A stretch of DNA of 64,000 nt from Allium sativum (GCA_030737875.1 CM060911.1:94136599-94200598); one strand, 5' to 3'; positions 1-12,024 are shown, counted from the stretch's first letter. The notes: generated from the letters alone by a model not told the origin. Translations and numbers: made by a program.

Positions 1-349
1 TATCGTTTGATACTCCAATATGAGACCGGAAGGTGTTGAAACTAACACAAAACACTATTTTGAATTTGAATTTAAATTATTTGAAAGTTCAAACAAATTC
101 AAAATTGATATATTTTTATATAGTATTGAAAAGCAAGAAAAATTGAACAACATGGTTGAAAAAGATTTTGGATAAGGTATCAATAAGTAAGTCAAATTAA
201 CGTCCGAATAGGGTTGAGAAAACACACTTTACTATTCATAAATTATTAAATTTATTTATAATTTAATTAATTTAAGGATTAATCCTAGCCATCCATTTTC
301 GACCGTTGGATTCGCGCCACCTCAGCAATCCATGTGCCTCCTTCGGCTA

Positions 350-358
350 TAAATAGCC
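350..358 (+). promoter_or_regulatory. TATA-like box of the left LTR
   Basis: CTATAAATAGCCCC is a near-canonical plant TATA box, followed by a CT-rich stretch (CTCCTCCTCCTC) about 35 bp downstream, a common plant start-site context. It probably marks the U3/R boundary of the long LTR. About 160 bp further a splice donor (GGG|GTAAGT at 521) would end a leader exon. Not tested. Confidence 0.5.
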
Positions 359-555
359 CCCTCCCCCTTCATTTTAAACTCACTCCTCCTCCTCTTTCAA
401 GCTTTGGCAATGGCAGAAATAATAATAAAATATTAGGAAATAGGGAAAAGGGAAGGAAGGGAGAAAGGAGGGCAAGACGGGGAGCTAGGGACTCTTAGGC
501 AGAGGCTTAGGCTTCACGGGGTAAGTTTTTAAATAATATTTATTTATTTATTTGT

Positions 556-581
556 GTAATATATATATATATATATGTATG

Positions 582-610
<29 letters not shown>
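556..610. repeat. (AT)n simple repeat
   Basis: A run of about 50 bp of alternating AT interrupted by GTATGT. Located just inside the presumed leader intron of the left LTR. Confidence 0.8.
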
Positions 611-612
<2 letters not shown>

Positions 613-2235
613 TAAAATAGAATTTGTAAAAATAAATATCAAAACATTCTAAGGGTAACAGAGAGGATAGTGTCTAAGGCTTGAGTTTGGAAAATATAGT
701 TTCCTGCTCTCCCTGGCTTTCCCTAACTGATCCGATGGATGGGATGATTAATTTAAATTTAAATTTAAAATCTAATTTGAATTTAAAACTGACCAGGGGC
801 ATTTTCGTAATTTTTAACCATAAACTTTAAAAGCTTATAACTTTTTCAAAACAAGTCGGATTTCCACGAAACAAGGACCATTGGATTCTTATCGAAAAAT
901 ACTTTAAAATGAGTGGAAGCAGATTTTTGATCCGAGTTAAAAATTTTAAGTTATAATTAAATGAATATTTTTAAATATTTTATTTGAAAATTAAATTTAA
1001 TTAATATTAAAATGGTTTTTCAATTTTAAAAAAAAATTGGATATGGCTAGAGATGGGAAAGTAGGATTTTTTAGAAGGGCGGGGAAGGTAATTTGGCTAA
1101 TAACGCAATTTGAAATTAATTAAGATAAAAATAATTTAATTAATTTGATTAAATATATATTCATTTAAATTAGGTAAATATTGTAAATAGCATAACTTTT
1201 GCATACATTAACGAAATTTGACGAAACAGGATCAGTTGGGATCGTATGGACGAGCACTACGCAATGGAACTGACCGCAAGTGGATTGGAGCTCGTTTGGA
1301 TTTATGGTGAAATTTAACGTCTGAACCAAATCAATGACCAATTATCGTTATTCAACGATAAACCGTCCAATGTGAGTAAATCTCACTAACCCTGAACACT
1401 ATATTTTTATAAAGTATTTTTAGAATTGATAAATATTGATTGAATTGCTGAGTGGTGATTGTTTGGTTAAACTGCTAGTCAGCTGGTTGAAAATACCGAT
1501 ATAGTTATATATATCGTTAACCGATGTTGATTTTGTTTATCAGAATACCTCATATTGAAATGAAATTGATGTGAATTATATTGTGTAACATCTGTGGATG
1601 CAAGGAAACAGGTCGGAGGGATCCAACTGGATTCCTCAACATTTATTTACTGTTTTTCATATATTCTGTTATATGATGTGTTATATCATCTGTCGTTGAA
1701 CCCGTGTGGTTGGATGATGATCAAACCTTATGGTTTGGTATTTTTATACCATAAATGATAACGGGAAGTGAAAAGGAATTTTCAAAGTATATTTTGAAAA
1801 TAAATTATTTATATAAAATCAATAGATTTTATATATAAAAGGAAAAGAGTTTCATAGAGGAAAATAATTATAGAATCAAAGAAATTGAGTAAAGGAAAAT
1901 ATTTGTGAAATCAAATATAAAGGAGAAGATTTGAAAAGAAAAACAAACATAGAGGAAATACATTTGTAAAACAAATGTAAAGGAAAATATTTGCAAATCA
2001 AATAGAATAGGGAAAAAGTAGCTATTTGTGAAACCTTTACAAATAGAAATCAAAAGGGAATCATTTGTAAAACGATTACAAATGGAATTGAAAAGCGAAT
2101 ATTCATTTAGGGAATAAAGGAAAGTTAAAAGAGATATTTATGTAGAGAATAAATGGAAAAGCTAAAAGTAATAATTCTTTGTTAAATAAATAGAAGTAAA
2201 AGGGAATAGTTATTTGTTAAGTAAACAAACAGAAA

Positions 2236-2660
2236 AAGGTATTATTCAAAAGAGTTATTCAAAAAGTGTTATTCAAAAGAGTTATTCAAAAGAGTTATTC
2301 AAAAGGAGTTATTCAAATGGAATTATTCAAAAGAGAAAATTCAAAGGGTTAATTCAAAAGAGATAATCAACCAAAGTTAAACTGTCAGATTTAAACAGTT
2401 AGAGTTAAACCATTAGAGTTAATCAGAAAAGTTAGTCAGTTAGAGTTAAACTATTAAAGTGAAACAGTTATAGTTAAACCATTAGAGTTAAACTGTTAGA
2501 GTTAAACTATTAGAGTCTAACAGTTGGAGTTAATCTATTAGAATTAAACTGTTGAAGTTAAGCTGTTAGAGTCAAACAGTTAGAGTTAGTTAGTTAGAAT
2601 TAGCCAGTAGAGTAAATCAGTTAGAGTTAAGCGGTTTGAATCAAATCGGATTAGAGTTAT
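2236..2660. repeat. Degenerate short tandem repeats in the left LTR
   Basis: Two adjoining arrays. First, GTTATTCAAAAGA-type units of about 13 bp (about 2240-2350). Then AGTTAAACTGTTAG-type units of variable length (about 2370-2640), with looser copies to about 3150. They contain no convincing reading frame and look like repeat expansion within the LTR. Confidence 0.7.
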
Positions 2661-5210
2661 TCGAATATAGTAACCGAATAAGGGTTAAATTGAATATTAG
2701 TTATTCAATTAGAGTTGATCGAACTTAGTTATTCGAGATAGAGTTAAACAGAAGTAGTTATTCAGTATAAATTGCCATTTAGCACGACTGCTAGCGAAAT
2801 TCGCAGGGCTGCAGATAACCTAAGGTGGTCGGATGTTTCCTGAGGGAATCAGGCGTAACCATTGTGATCGCTGCGATCTAGAGTCAAGCGAATGAAGTTA
2901 AATCAAATATTTGCTATTCAAAATGAAGTTAAAAACATACATAGTTAGTCGATTATAAGTATATCAAATATTAGTTATTCGATAATAGTTAGTCAAATTA
3001 AGTTAAATAAGTTGAGTTAAATAAGTCGAGTTAATTAAGTTAAGTTAGTTGAGCTGATCAAGTAAGTTGGTCGAGTTAAGTTAATCAAGATGAGTTAATC
3101 AAACCAAGTTATCCAAATAAGAGTTAATCCAGTAAAAGTTAATAGAATAAGGGTTATAGATTATAGTTAACCGAATAGGAGTTGATAAATTAGTTGTTCG
3201 TGTATTTATTTGAGCTAGAAAGAAAAAGTCATATTAAAGTTATTATATTTCGGACGCAGGGGATTATAACACCATTATTATAATCAAATGACTTCCGTAA
3301 AGGAAGTGGATTCGTAAATAGAATCCGAGAGTTACGTAAGTAAGTGGTTGAAAGTGTAAAAAGGTGAACTTTGTCTGTTTCGAAGTTAGAAATGTTGTTC
3401 AGTTAAGGTCTGAGAGGTAATTATACCCCAACTTGATTGACTTCAGTTTTAACTAAGAAGTGGATAAGTTCGATAGTAAAAAGTGGTTAAGTGAATTTAG
3501 TTAATGAGCATAATGGTCTGTGTTGACATAGCGATGTTTATTCAAACATCTGTTTAAACCCAATGAAGGAATTTTGGAAATGTTTTCCAAATAAGATCAG
3601 GATATTTTCTAATATAGAAAACAAGAAGTGGAAATGTTTTCCATTGTTAATAACGTATATTTTCTAAATATAGTAAATAAGAAATATAGGGAAACAGGAA
3701 TAAGGAAAAGAATAAATTTATGATAATTTAATTTAAGAATTAATGATGATTGATGATTGATCGATAGAATTTCCATTTGGAAATAATATCGTTGTTTGCA
3801 CACAGACATGTTTTCATTTGATAGTTAAATCACCGACTATCAAAGTTTTTGACCATTTTACGTTGTTAATATATAGAGACCGGTTGGATTATTATCCACA
3901 GAACCACTCCGTATTGGCATAAGCGTTGCGAATCAAGTATGCTGAATATATTGAAGATGGAGTAAAGTGCAAGGGCTATCCTGTTTACAGAATAGTGCCT
4001 TCGGTTTGTCCAGTCCCAGGACAAACGTGTATGGAAGAATGCCTGACAGAGTATATTCAATAGATCGCGTAAGTTGATCTCTTCAAACATACTTACGTTT
4101 GGTGGCGGAGGAATTCGTTTCTCTTAGCTTTATACCCGTGGTGTTTTTGGGGAAATCAATTTGTGATTTGGCGAGTATGACGACGTGGCATTCAAAGTGA
4201 ATGATCTGTCAGAGATAAGCGTGGCCTCTAGCCTCATCAACCGGGAAATGACAAAAATCGGGCAGGCAGCATGGCTATGTGGGTCGCACCCATTAGGATG
4301 TATAATCACCTATCAACAGAAATTCCAATTGCTTCTTAAATCTATCGATGCTGCCCCATTCGGGAGACGGTTGCTGATCCCAACCGTTGGTGATATATAT
4401 TCGATACACTCAAGCGAAATGAGTGGTCGGTCATGTGAGGGCCGGGTTGCAAGATGTTCTTGTTGAACCCAGTGTATTCGCCTCTAGAGATACACTATCG
4501 GCAGGTGGTCCCATACCTTGTCAAAGTCAGAATCCAATCTCCAATAAGTGCCCGCGAGTTTGATTTGTATACTATATATGTAGAGCGTGAGATGCAAGCG
4601 TTCTACTAGATTTTAATTACTTGTGATTAGACATTATTATAATATCAGATAATATATGATTTTCGTTACCGTAAGGTAAAAGCCATCCGTATTTATGTGT
4701 GGATTGGTCTTATGATTATCTTTTCTTTTGAAAAGGATTTTGAAAAGTTAAACCAAATGATTTGAGTTTACTCACACCAGTCCCATGACTGACCCAGAGT
4801 TTTATTTTGTTTTGTTTTCCCTAAACTCTTGGGTGCCCAAATTTGTACGGGCAGTCAAGTAGTCAGGATTTTACAGATAGACTTGGAGAGCTTGGAGCAG
4901 GAGGCTTCAAGATTTTTCTAGCTATTGATTATTCCGCTGTGATGAAAGTTTTGTACTCTGATAATGGTATGATATACATATACTACTTTGATTTCAAGAT
5001 ATGTTGTCTATTATATTTTATTCGTTCCGCTGTGAGATTCGTGCTACTCTGATGTTGTGTTCTTCTTTTTCTTCTTCTATTCTAATTTTCTATCTTATCT
5101 ACCCTCACCCTCTAAATTCTTTCATTAACTATTCGGTAATTGTCGGCCCTTGATGTTTGATATGTGTTGTATATCGGATAATCAAGGTCGTCTTTTCCCG
5201 GGTCGTTACA

Positions 5211-5639
5211 ATACCAGTCCCATGACTGACCCGGAGTTTATTTGTTTGTTTCTCTAAACTCTTGGGTGCCTAAATTTGTACGGGCAGTCAAGTAGTCGGG
5301 ATTTACTGATATACTGGAAGAGATTGGAGCAGGACGCTTCAGGATTATATAGCTATAGTTATTTCCACTATGTTGTAAGTGTTGTACTCTGATAATGTTA
5401 TTGTATACATATAATGATTTTATTTCAAGGATATATTATCTATTATATGTTGTTCGTTCCGCTGTGAGATTCGTGTTACTCTGATGTTGTGTTGTTCTTC
5501 TTCTTCTATTCTAAGTTTCTATCTTATCTTTCCGCACCCTCTGTTTTCTTTCTATTAATTTCCTGATTTTCAGTTTAATTTGGGGTTGGACTTGTGTTTT
5601 TGGTCAGCTCAAATTGGACCGGAATTTTGGGTCATTCCA
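5211..5639 (+). mobile_element. Older 3' LTR fragment of the same long-LTR family
   Basis: This stretch repeats, with divergence, the sequence at about 4780-5210: CAGTCCCATGACTGACCC, then GGGTGCC, GTACGGGCAGTCAAGTAGTC and TTCCGCTGTGAGATTCGTG. It ends near GGGTCATTCCA at 5639, a decayed form of GGGTCGTTACA. From 5640 the sequence switches to the 3' LTR of gypsy element A. The simplest reading is an older LTR, inserted in the LTR of A, that was itself broken by the element ending at 5210. Confidence 0.5.
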
Positions 5640-6909
5640 CAAGTTTCATGGAAAGTTCATGTCAAGTTTCAACTTATGCCTATTATCAAGTTCATGATTC
5701 ATGTTCTTAACCAATTCATGTTTTGCCTAATCTACCCAAATCCTATTCCCATCGCACGTAAACGTGAATCGATCTAAATTACAAGTAAATCCAGATCCAG
5801 AAATAAAGGGAATAACATCAGAACTATGATAGGCAAAAAGGACGAGCATAAAGTGATAAAAGGGATTACAAGACTAGCATGACATAACTTGAGATAATTG
5901 GTTACAACATCACTGGAATATAGCAAATAATAGGATTTCAAATATAGCATAATAAGGTGATTGTCATGGCATAAGGTGATAGTCCCAAACTTGTTAATAA
6001 TAGACTGATTCAACATCACAGGAATGATAATGTTATGGACATGAAAGAGTTTGATTTACAACATGAATAGGTCCAAACTGATTTCATAGAAATATTCCCA
6101 AATATCAAGATCCAAGATGGAAACTAGAATAGGTGTGAATCGATTATCATACTTAAGTCCAATCTCACTTTATCTCATGTCCAAATTACAATTAACAAGT
6201 TTTAATCTCAAAGTAACTAGAACTTACAGATCGTGGTCTAAGAAATTGAGATGCAGAAGTTGAATCTATAAACTAGTCGTCGAATTGTTGAATCGTTGAA
6301 TCTTGATTTGATTGTAGAAGCAAATTCCCAATATGCAATTCCTAGCAGTAGTCTTCAAGAAACAGTCTTCGTGTTTTATATTAGTTTAATTTAATTTAAA
6401 AGAAGCCATGTCCATCGAGAATTTGTGCAGCATAAGGTTAGATAAGAATGGTGCAAAGAGAATGGGGCTAGGAGGCTGTTTATATAGGATTAGGCAGACG
6501 AATATAGACGGAAAACGAGACCAGGTACATCAGAATGAACCCAGGCTCAAAACTGGGCTTCAGCACCAAGTCGACCCCCAGGTCGACCATAGGGTTGACC
6601 TGGTCCCTGGGAGGTCGACCATAGTGTTGACCCCCAGGTAAACCTGGTCCTGGGCGGGAAAATTGCCGCCCATTCTGCGCTAGGGTTCGAATTCGAATTT
6701 CGAGCTGTTTCGATTCTGAAAATTCCTGAAACTTTAGAGGGTCATATCTCCCTCATACGGACTCCGTTTCTTGAAAACTCGGACTCATTTCCAAGCAGAA
6801 TTTCGAGACGAACGCAACCGCGCAACCTGTTTCCCTTGATTCTTAATTTAAAATTTAATTCTGCCTTGATTTATGGTTTTAACATGTTATTAAAATACCG
6901 GGTATTACA
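5640..6909 (-). mobile_element. 3' LTR of element A (truncated)
   Basis: Matches 27210-28471, the 5' LTR of the same element, nearly base for base, including the GTCGAC cluster and the TATA box. It begins on the minus strand with TGTAATACCCGG at 6909, right after a purine tract. About half of the expected 2.74 kb is present; the rest is displaced or lost through the LTR insertions to the left. Confidence 0.85.
6478..6487 (-). promoter_or_regulatory. TATA-like box in the 3' LTR of element A
   Basis: CTATATAAAC on the minus strand, same place as in the 5' LTR (28051-28060). It lies about 100 bp downstream (minus-strand sense) of the GTCGAC-rich cluster. Confidence 0.5.
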
Positions 6910-6921
6910 TTCTTCCCTCCT
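6910..6921 (-). other. Polypurine tract of element A
   Basis: On the minus strand AGGAGGGAAGAA directly precedes the 3' LTR start TGTAATACC. Just upstream is TCGAGGACGAAATCC, the usual sequence before the purine tract in plant chromoviruses. Confidence 0.75.
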
Positions 6922-7527
6922 AAAAGGATTTCGTCCTCGAAAGCTTCAAGTTAAGAAGAATGCATCCTGTCAACCAATCATCCATCTACTCAACCATCAT
7001 CCGCAAGCAGCCATTGTCCTTAAAAGATTCCTTGTGCTGTATGAACTTATGCAAGAGTGGGTGTATATGTACTTATCTAATGCAAAAGATCAGACGGTTA
7101 CTGATTCAGTAGACCTACTTAATGCAAAATATGTTAGTGTAATGAGTCCAACAGGTATGCAAATTCCTAACATACTTTATAATCTCTACATGAGTGCACA
7201 AACATTCATTCATATGCAACATCCAAATAATAGCATATCAAGTTTCCATCCATATACAAGTATGAGCACCCATGCATATGCAATATGAGATATGTGACTG
7301 AGTCGATCTAGTGCCTAATGTGTGTTATGCAACCACGAGTAACCACTAGCAAGCACTTGCAATCATCAACCATAACATGTTTTAATTACATGTTTACATC
7401 CAAAAGGGTTCCACCTAGGGTTCTCAAGATAGGATCGAGAAGATAACAAGACAAACATGGATAGCAAAAGCATGTACATGATACGAAAGTATGTAAACTT
7501 ATAGGAAAAAGAGATCGAGAAAGTACC

Positions 7528-7917
7528 CTAAAAAAGAAATGGGTATAACGAGCATATCCTCTCTTTGGTTTCCCAAGTTGCGTCTTCTTGGGCTTCACTC
7601 CATTGTACTTTAACTAGCTTGACTTCTCGATTGCTTAGCTTCTTGATCTCTGTTCCTAAGATACGAATCAGAACTCTCCTCAATGTTGCTTCCTTCTCCA
7701 CTTCTACGCCTTCAAGGATGCTTGGCTCAACCACTTCGGCAGATTCATGTAAGCACTTTCGGAGATGCGAAATGTGAAATACATTGTGTACTCCGGCCAG
7801 CCTCTCGGGTAACTCTACCTTATAGGCCATCTGTCCAATCCTCTCGATGATAGGGAACGGTCCTACGAACCTCGGTGTAACTTTCCAACCGCTCCAAAGC
7901 GAACCGCATTGCGTCAA
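7528..7917 (-). pseudogene. Integrase C-terminus and chromodomain-like tail (element A)
   Basis: The frame contains TPRFVGPFPI, the GPF/GPY-type module of gypsy integrases, then HNVFHISHLRKC and finally KLVKVQWSEAQEDATWE with LYPFLF at the end. The last part is the C-terminal chromodomain-like segment of plant chromoviruses, thought to steer integration to chromatin. Only the part from about 7890 onward belongs to pol; upstream the true frame is the one ending at 7914, so a frameshift lies near 7885. The closing LYPFLF is where full-length relatives end, so the C-terminus looks complete. Confidence 0.8.
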
Positions 7918-8150
7918 GGGGAAACTTTTATAAAGACCATATCTCCGACTTCGAACTTTAGGTCTGTCCTTCTCTTGTCCGCGTAGGATTTCTGTCTATC
8001 TTGGGCCGTTTTCATCCGTCTTCGTGTCAACTCAACCTTCTCGTAAGTCTCCCTTATCATGTCGGGTCCAAGTATGAGCTTGTCTGTCGATTTCCACCAA
8101 CAAGTTGGTGACTTGCACGGTCTACCGTATAAAGTTTCGAATGGTGTCAT
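7914..8150 (-). pseudogene. Integrase middle segment (element A)
   Basis: MTPFETLYGRPCKSP is the conserved integrase stretch after the catalytic core, followed by a helical RMKTAQDRQKSYADKRR region and FEVGDMVFIKVSP. In frame with the upstream segment across a TAG at 8166. It ends in a TGA close to the frameshift that separates it from the chromodomain-like tail. Confidence 0.8.
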
Positions 8151-8165
8151 CCCTATGCTAGCTTG

Positions 8166-8615
8166 CTAACTATTATTATACGCGAACTGAACGAGAGGTA
8201 GGTGATCTTCCCAAGTACCACCAAAGTCAAGAATGCATAGTCTCAAAAGATCCTCTAGTATCCTATTTACCATTTCGGTTTGTCCATCCGTCTGTGGGTG
8301 ATAGGCCATGCTTAAACTTAGTCGTGTACCCATTGCTTCTTGTAAACTATTCCAAAATTCGCTAGTGAAAATCGGGTCACGATCGCTAACAATACTAGAA
8401 GGAACTCCGTGCAATCGTACTATTTCTCGAAGGTATATAGACGGTAGCCATGATGCGGTCCTCTTGCTCTTCATAGGAATGAAGTGAGCGCTCTTCGTGA
8501 GTCTATCTACTGTAACCCATATGCTAGTATTGCCCTTCGTTGACCTAGGCAATCCATCCACGAAATCCATCGAGACACTCTCCCATTTCCACCGCGGAAC
8601 CTCCAAAGGATGCAA
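8166..8615 (-). pseudogene. Integrase catalytic core (element A)
   Basis: Contains SMDFVDGLP (first catalytic Asp), then IVSDRDPIFTSEFW (second Asp) and HPQTDGQTEMVNR (catalytic Glu), so the DDE triad is visible in one frame. Such integrases insert retrotransposon cDNA into chromatin. The segment follows a TAA (8652) after the zinc-binding segment and ends at an in-frame TAG after FAYNNS. The core residues are kept although the polyprotein is broken. Confidence 0.85.
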
Positions 8616-8651
8616 TAGCCCACCGGGCTTTTTCGACTCGGCCTTTACTTG

Positions 8652-9317
8652 TTAGCACACCATGCACTTAGAAACGAATTCCGCCACGTCCTTTTTCATC
8701 CCGTTCCAAAATAAAATGTGCTTCATATCCTTGTACATTTTATCCCCTCCGGGATGTATAGTCATATTCGAGTGATGCGCCTCTTCGAGAACTCTCTTTA
8801 CTAAGTCTCCCACTTGTGGGACACATAGTCTACCATCACGCCTTAGCCATCCCTTGTCATCTATGGCATACTTACTGAGGTGACTTGACATCTCGCCTCT
8901 AATAAACTTGTCCATGATCTCGACTATCTGTGGGTCTTCCTTCTGTGAAGTCCCTACTTGGTCTAGAAGCGTAGGCCTTAACTCGAGAGATGCTAACGTG
9001 CTTGCCAACGACTCAACAACAGGTGTGAAATCAAAGGTTGCTATAAACTCTAGACTTTTCCTTTCAACAAACAAAGGACTCAAAGTCAACCTTTTCCTAC
9101 TTAGCGCATCCGCCACCACGTTACCCTTGGCAGGGGTATAGGCTATATCGAAGTCATACGATCCCAAGAATTCCATCCACCTCTGTTGCCTTAGATTCAA
9201 ATCTTTTTGCGAAAAGAGGTACATAAGCGACTTGTGATCGGTGTACAACTCGAACCTTTCACCTAGAAGATAGTGGCGCCAAGACTTAAGTGCAAAAACA
9301 ATCATGGCCAATTCCAA
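8652..9317 (-). pseudogene. RNase H C-terminus plus integrase zinc-binding domain (element A)
   Basis: Begins with [18 protein letters not shown] and continues with [14 protein letters not shown] and NVVADALSR, typical of gypsy RNase H. Near the end come H ([11 protein letters not shown]) and CMVC, the HHCC zinc finger of the integrase N-terminus. The start here is a frameshift junction near 9325, not a real start codon: upstream pol is in another frame. Confidence 0.85.
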
Positions 9318-9619
9318 GTCATGTGTGGGATAGTTTTTTCATGAACTTTAAGTTGTCTACCCCGGTAGCATATCACTTTCCCTTCTTGCATTAGGACAGC
9401 GCCTAATCCCGTGCCGCACACATCTGTGTACGCCTTGAACATCTTACCTCCATCTGGTAATGCCAAAACTGGAGCTGTGGTAAGGGCTCTCTTAAGCTTT
9501 TGAAAAGCAACGTCACACTCTATGTCCCATGCAAAAGCTAAGTTCTTCTTCATTAACCTAGTAAGAGGGGTTGAAATTTTAGCGAAGTCCTTAATGAACT
9601 TCCTATAGTAGCCCACCAA
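9302..9619 (-). pseudogene. RT-RNase H connection (element A)
   Basis: Contains GYYRKFIKDFAKISTPLT (end of the RT thumb), then FAWDIECDVAFQKLK and VLALPDGGKMFKAYTDVCG, the start of gypsy RNase H with its first Asp. Same frame as the RT segment upstream, separated by one TAG at 9662. The frame is lost near 9325 by a small indel in an A-rich run. Confidence 0.85.
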
Positions 9620-9661
9620 ACCGAGAAAGCTTCTTAATTCCGTTACGTTCTTAGGTACTTT

Positions 9662-10027
9662 CTAGTCTTGCATCGCCGCTACCTTTGCGGGGTCCACGGC
9701 TATACCTTGCTTAGAAACTATATGTCCAAGAAACCGAACTTCTTTTCTCCAAAAATGACACTTGGAGAACTTAGCCTTTAACTCATGTGCTCTAAGCGTA
9801 TCCATGACTTCCTTGAGATGTCTAGCATGTTCTGACTCATCCTTTGAGAAGACCAAAATATCGTCCACGAAGACCACCACAAACTTGTTAAGGAACTCTC
9901 GGAACACCCTGCTCATTAAATCAACGAAGTACGCGGGTGCATTCGTCAAACCAAATGGCATGACGAGCCATTCGAAGAAGCCATCCGGAGTCCCAAACGT
10001 GGTATAGTCAATGTTATCCTCAGCCAC
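9662..10027 (-). pseudogene. Reverse transcriptase catalytic segment (element A)
   Basis: Carries MPFGLTNAPAYFVDLMSRV and FVVVFVDDILVFSKD, the RT active-site box with FVDD, then LGHIVSKQGIAVDP. RT copies the element RNA into cDNA. In frame with the upstream segment across a TGA at 10040-10042 just after the SQLDLAT box that holds the first catalytic Asp, so all RT residues are still readable but not in one open frame. Confidence 0.88.
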
Positions 10028-10042
10028 TCTAAGCTGATGGAA

Positions 10043-10819
10043 TCATGTAGCTAGATCGAGTTGAGAGAGAACAGACGCTCCTACAAGCCGGTCGAACAAG
10101 TCATCGATTCTCAGTAGTGGGGGCCTATTCTTCTTAGTCAGCTTGTTTAACTCACGATAATCTACGCATAGACGAAGCGAACCACCCGCCTTAGTAGCGA
10201 ATACCACCAGAGCACCCCATTCAGAAATGCTTCGCCTAATGAAATTTTTCTCAAGCAACTCCTTAACTTGCTTACTAAGCTCTTTTCTCTCTTGCGGGGC
10301 CATGTGTCTAACGGGCAATGCAACTGGCTTAGCATTATCAACAAGATATATATGGAAATCTATCTCGCATTTAGGGGGTAACCCCTTAACCTCATCAAAG
10401 ACATCGGGATATTCTTGGACTATCCTTACTGATTGCAAATCATCGATAGACGAGTCAAGAGATTCTAGATAACATAGCATGACAGGACCCATAGGGTTAC
10501 AAGAAATTTCAAGGGTATTACCAAGGCGAGTCACGAGCCTAACTACCCTTCGTTCACAATCGAGAATGGCTCCATTATTGGATAGCCAATCCACGCCTAG
10601 AATCAAACCGTATCCCATAAATCCGAGAAAAAAAGCATTACACGTGAATTCTACGCTTAAGATAGAAATCCTCAAATCCACACAAATCATAGATAAATGA
10701 GCGGAGCCACCAATTGGATTTGAAACAATAACGGGATCCTCAAATAGACTAGTACTTAGGTGCAGAGTTTCAACAATATCAGAAGAAATAAAAGTATGCG
10801 ATGCACCAGAATCAAACAA
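10043..10819 (-). pseudogene. Aspartic protease and N-terminal RT (element A)
   Basis: Starts at the protease active site [11 protein letters not shown], followed by LILGVDWLS, the second protease landmark. It then runs into [31 protein letters not shown] and VLSQLDLAT. It is in frame with gag; a single TAA at 10883 separates them. In intact relatives gag and pol are commonly one frame, so this TAA is most simply a nonsense mutation (its context is not a known readthrough signal). Confidence 0.87.
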
Positions 10820-10882
10820 GGTTCGAACAGGATGATCAAAAAGATAGACTAAACTTTCGACAAAAATATTTCTACCTCGTTC

Positions 10883-11851
10883 TTACGGAGGTACCGTGAG
10901 AGCGTGAACTTGTCCTCCAGAAGAAGGTCCAGCACCTTGCCCTTGCTTCCTTGGGCAGGCCCTAGCCATGTGTCCTATCTCACCACAGTGGAAACAGCCA
11001 CCCATCTTCCTTTTCTTCTTCCTGCAGTCTTTGACCAGATGTCCAGGAATGCCACAGAAATTACACATTCTCTTCTCACGGGGTTTGTTGTTCTTTCCGC
11101 CTTTCTTTGGATCATCGTTCTTGTTCTGTGACCCTTCCCCCTTCTTATCTTGTGGCCCTTCTGCTTTTGCCTCATTCTTGCCCTTGTCTTCCTCACTTAA
11201 GAGTGCTATGTCTACCAACCTTTCGTAAGTAGCCCCTATAGGTATGTGGGTCATAGCCAAGCTATGAAGTGGCTCATTCAATCCCTTGACAAAACGGAGA
11301 GCCTTCTTATGAGGAGTATTCACAAAGTCCAGTCCAAACCGGGCTAGCTGATTGAATTGATTGACATACTCCTTGACTGTCATACTCCCTTGCTTAAGAG
11401 ATAAGAACTTTTCCAGTTGTAGACTTCGTTCAGCTTGTGAGAGGAATTTCATCTCAAACCTTATCCTGAAATCCATCCATGTTTCAACCGGCCTTTTAGC
11501 GTTAGTGACTTCCCACCAATAAGAAGCTTCGTCTTTGAGCAACCATACCGCCAACTGTACCTTCTGCCTATCGTCCACCTCAAAGATAACGAACAGATCC
11601 TCAATGTTTTTGAGCCAGTTCCTCACTTCTACGAATGATTCGGTTCCTTTGAAATCCCTTCCACCCATGGCCCTAAAATCTCTACAGATCTTTGAGAAAG
11701 TATTTGCACGAGGAGGGGGCGGAGGAGGAGGAACCACTGCAGCTGGAGGAGGAATATCTGTTGGGCCTGCATCGTTAGCCCTAGCCTCTAAGTACCTCCT
11801 GAACCAGCCAGGTATTGGCATGCCCTCTGGAAGGTTAAGATTCCCAGACAT
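10883..11851 (-). CDS. gag: Gag of element A
   Basis: A 322-residue open frame. It has a short N-terminus, a proline run (about residues 38-48), and a retrotransposon-gag core (about 60-200; WLKNIEDLF, AVWLLKDEASYWW and LSLKQGSMTVKEYVNQF). A Lys/Glu-rich linker follows, then two CCHC zinc knuckles (CNFCGIPGHLVKDC and CFHCGEIGHMARAC at about 260-295). Gag forms the virus-like particle and the knuckles bind RNA. It starts about 190 bp after the primer-binding site and is the only uninterrupted gene of this element. Pol continues in the same frame after one TAA. Confidence 0.88.
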   Translation of the reverse strand: MSGNLNLPEGMPIPGWFRRYLEARANDAGPTDIPPPAAVVPPPPPPPRANTFSKICRDFRAMGGRDFKGTESFVEVRNWLKNIEDLFVIFEVDDRQKVQLAVWLLKDEASYWWEVTNAKRPVETWMDFRIRFEMKFLSQAERSLQLEKFLSLKQGSMTVKEYVNQFNQLARFGLDFVNTPHKKALRFVKGLNEPLHSLAMTHIPIGATYERLVDIALLSEEDKGKNEAKAEGPQDKKGEGSQNKNDDPKKGGKNNKPREKRMCNFCGIPGHLVKDCRKKKRKMGGCFHCGEIGHMARACPRKQGQGAGPSSGGQVHALTVPP

Positions 11852-12024
11852 GCTAAAATGAAAAAAAGAGATTCAAAATGAGGAAACAAAGGATATTGCT
11901 AATGGCTTTTGTGGAATAGCCTTTAAATAAAACAAGACTTTTCTTGAAAAATGCTTCTTTGTAAACTGTTTTGAAAATAGTTTTAGAAGGTTTTAAAAAC
12001 TTTTGCCCAGTCTGGTAACCTTCT

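Larger units (their letters stand above)
1..5210 (+). mobile_element. Long LTR (distal part) of a LARD-like gypsy element
   Basis: No gene seen in this AT-rich stretch. It ends in ...GGGTCGTTACA at 5210, a plant gypsy LTR end. Its last 430 bp (from about 4778: CACCAGTCCCATGACTGACC, then GGGTGCCC) match, in reverse complement, the 3' end of the LTRs of the element at 12071-25757, so this is a relative on the plus strand. A TATA-like box lies near 351 and a good splice donor at 521. No primer-binding site follows 5210, so this is either the 3' LTR or a solo LTR; the left end is outside the window. The short open frames inside are not credible genes. Family assignment is inference. Confidence 0.6.

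Noticed and set aside
10883..10885. TAA between gag and pol of element A as programmed readthrough
   Set aside because: Context is TAA GAACGA, not CARYYA, and five more stops follow in pol.
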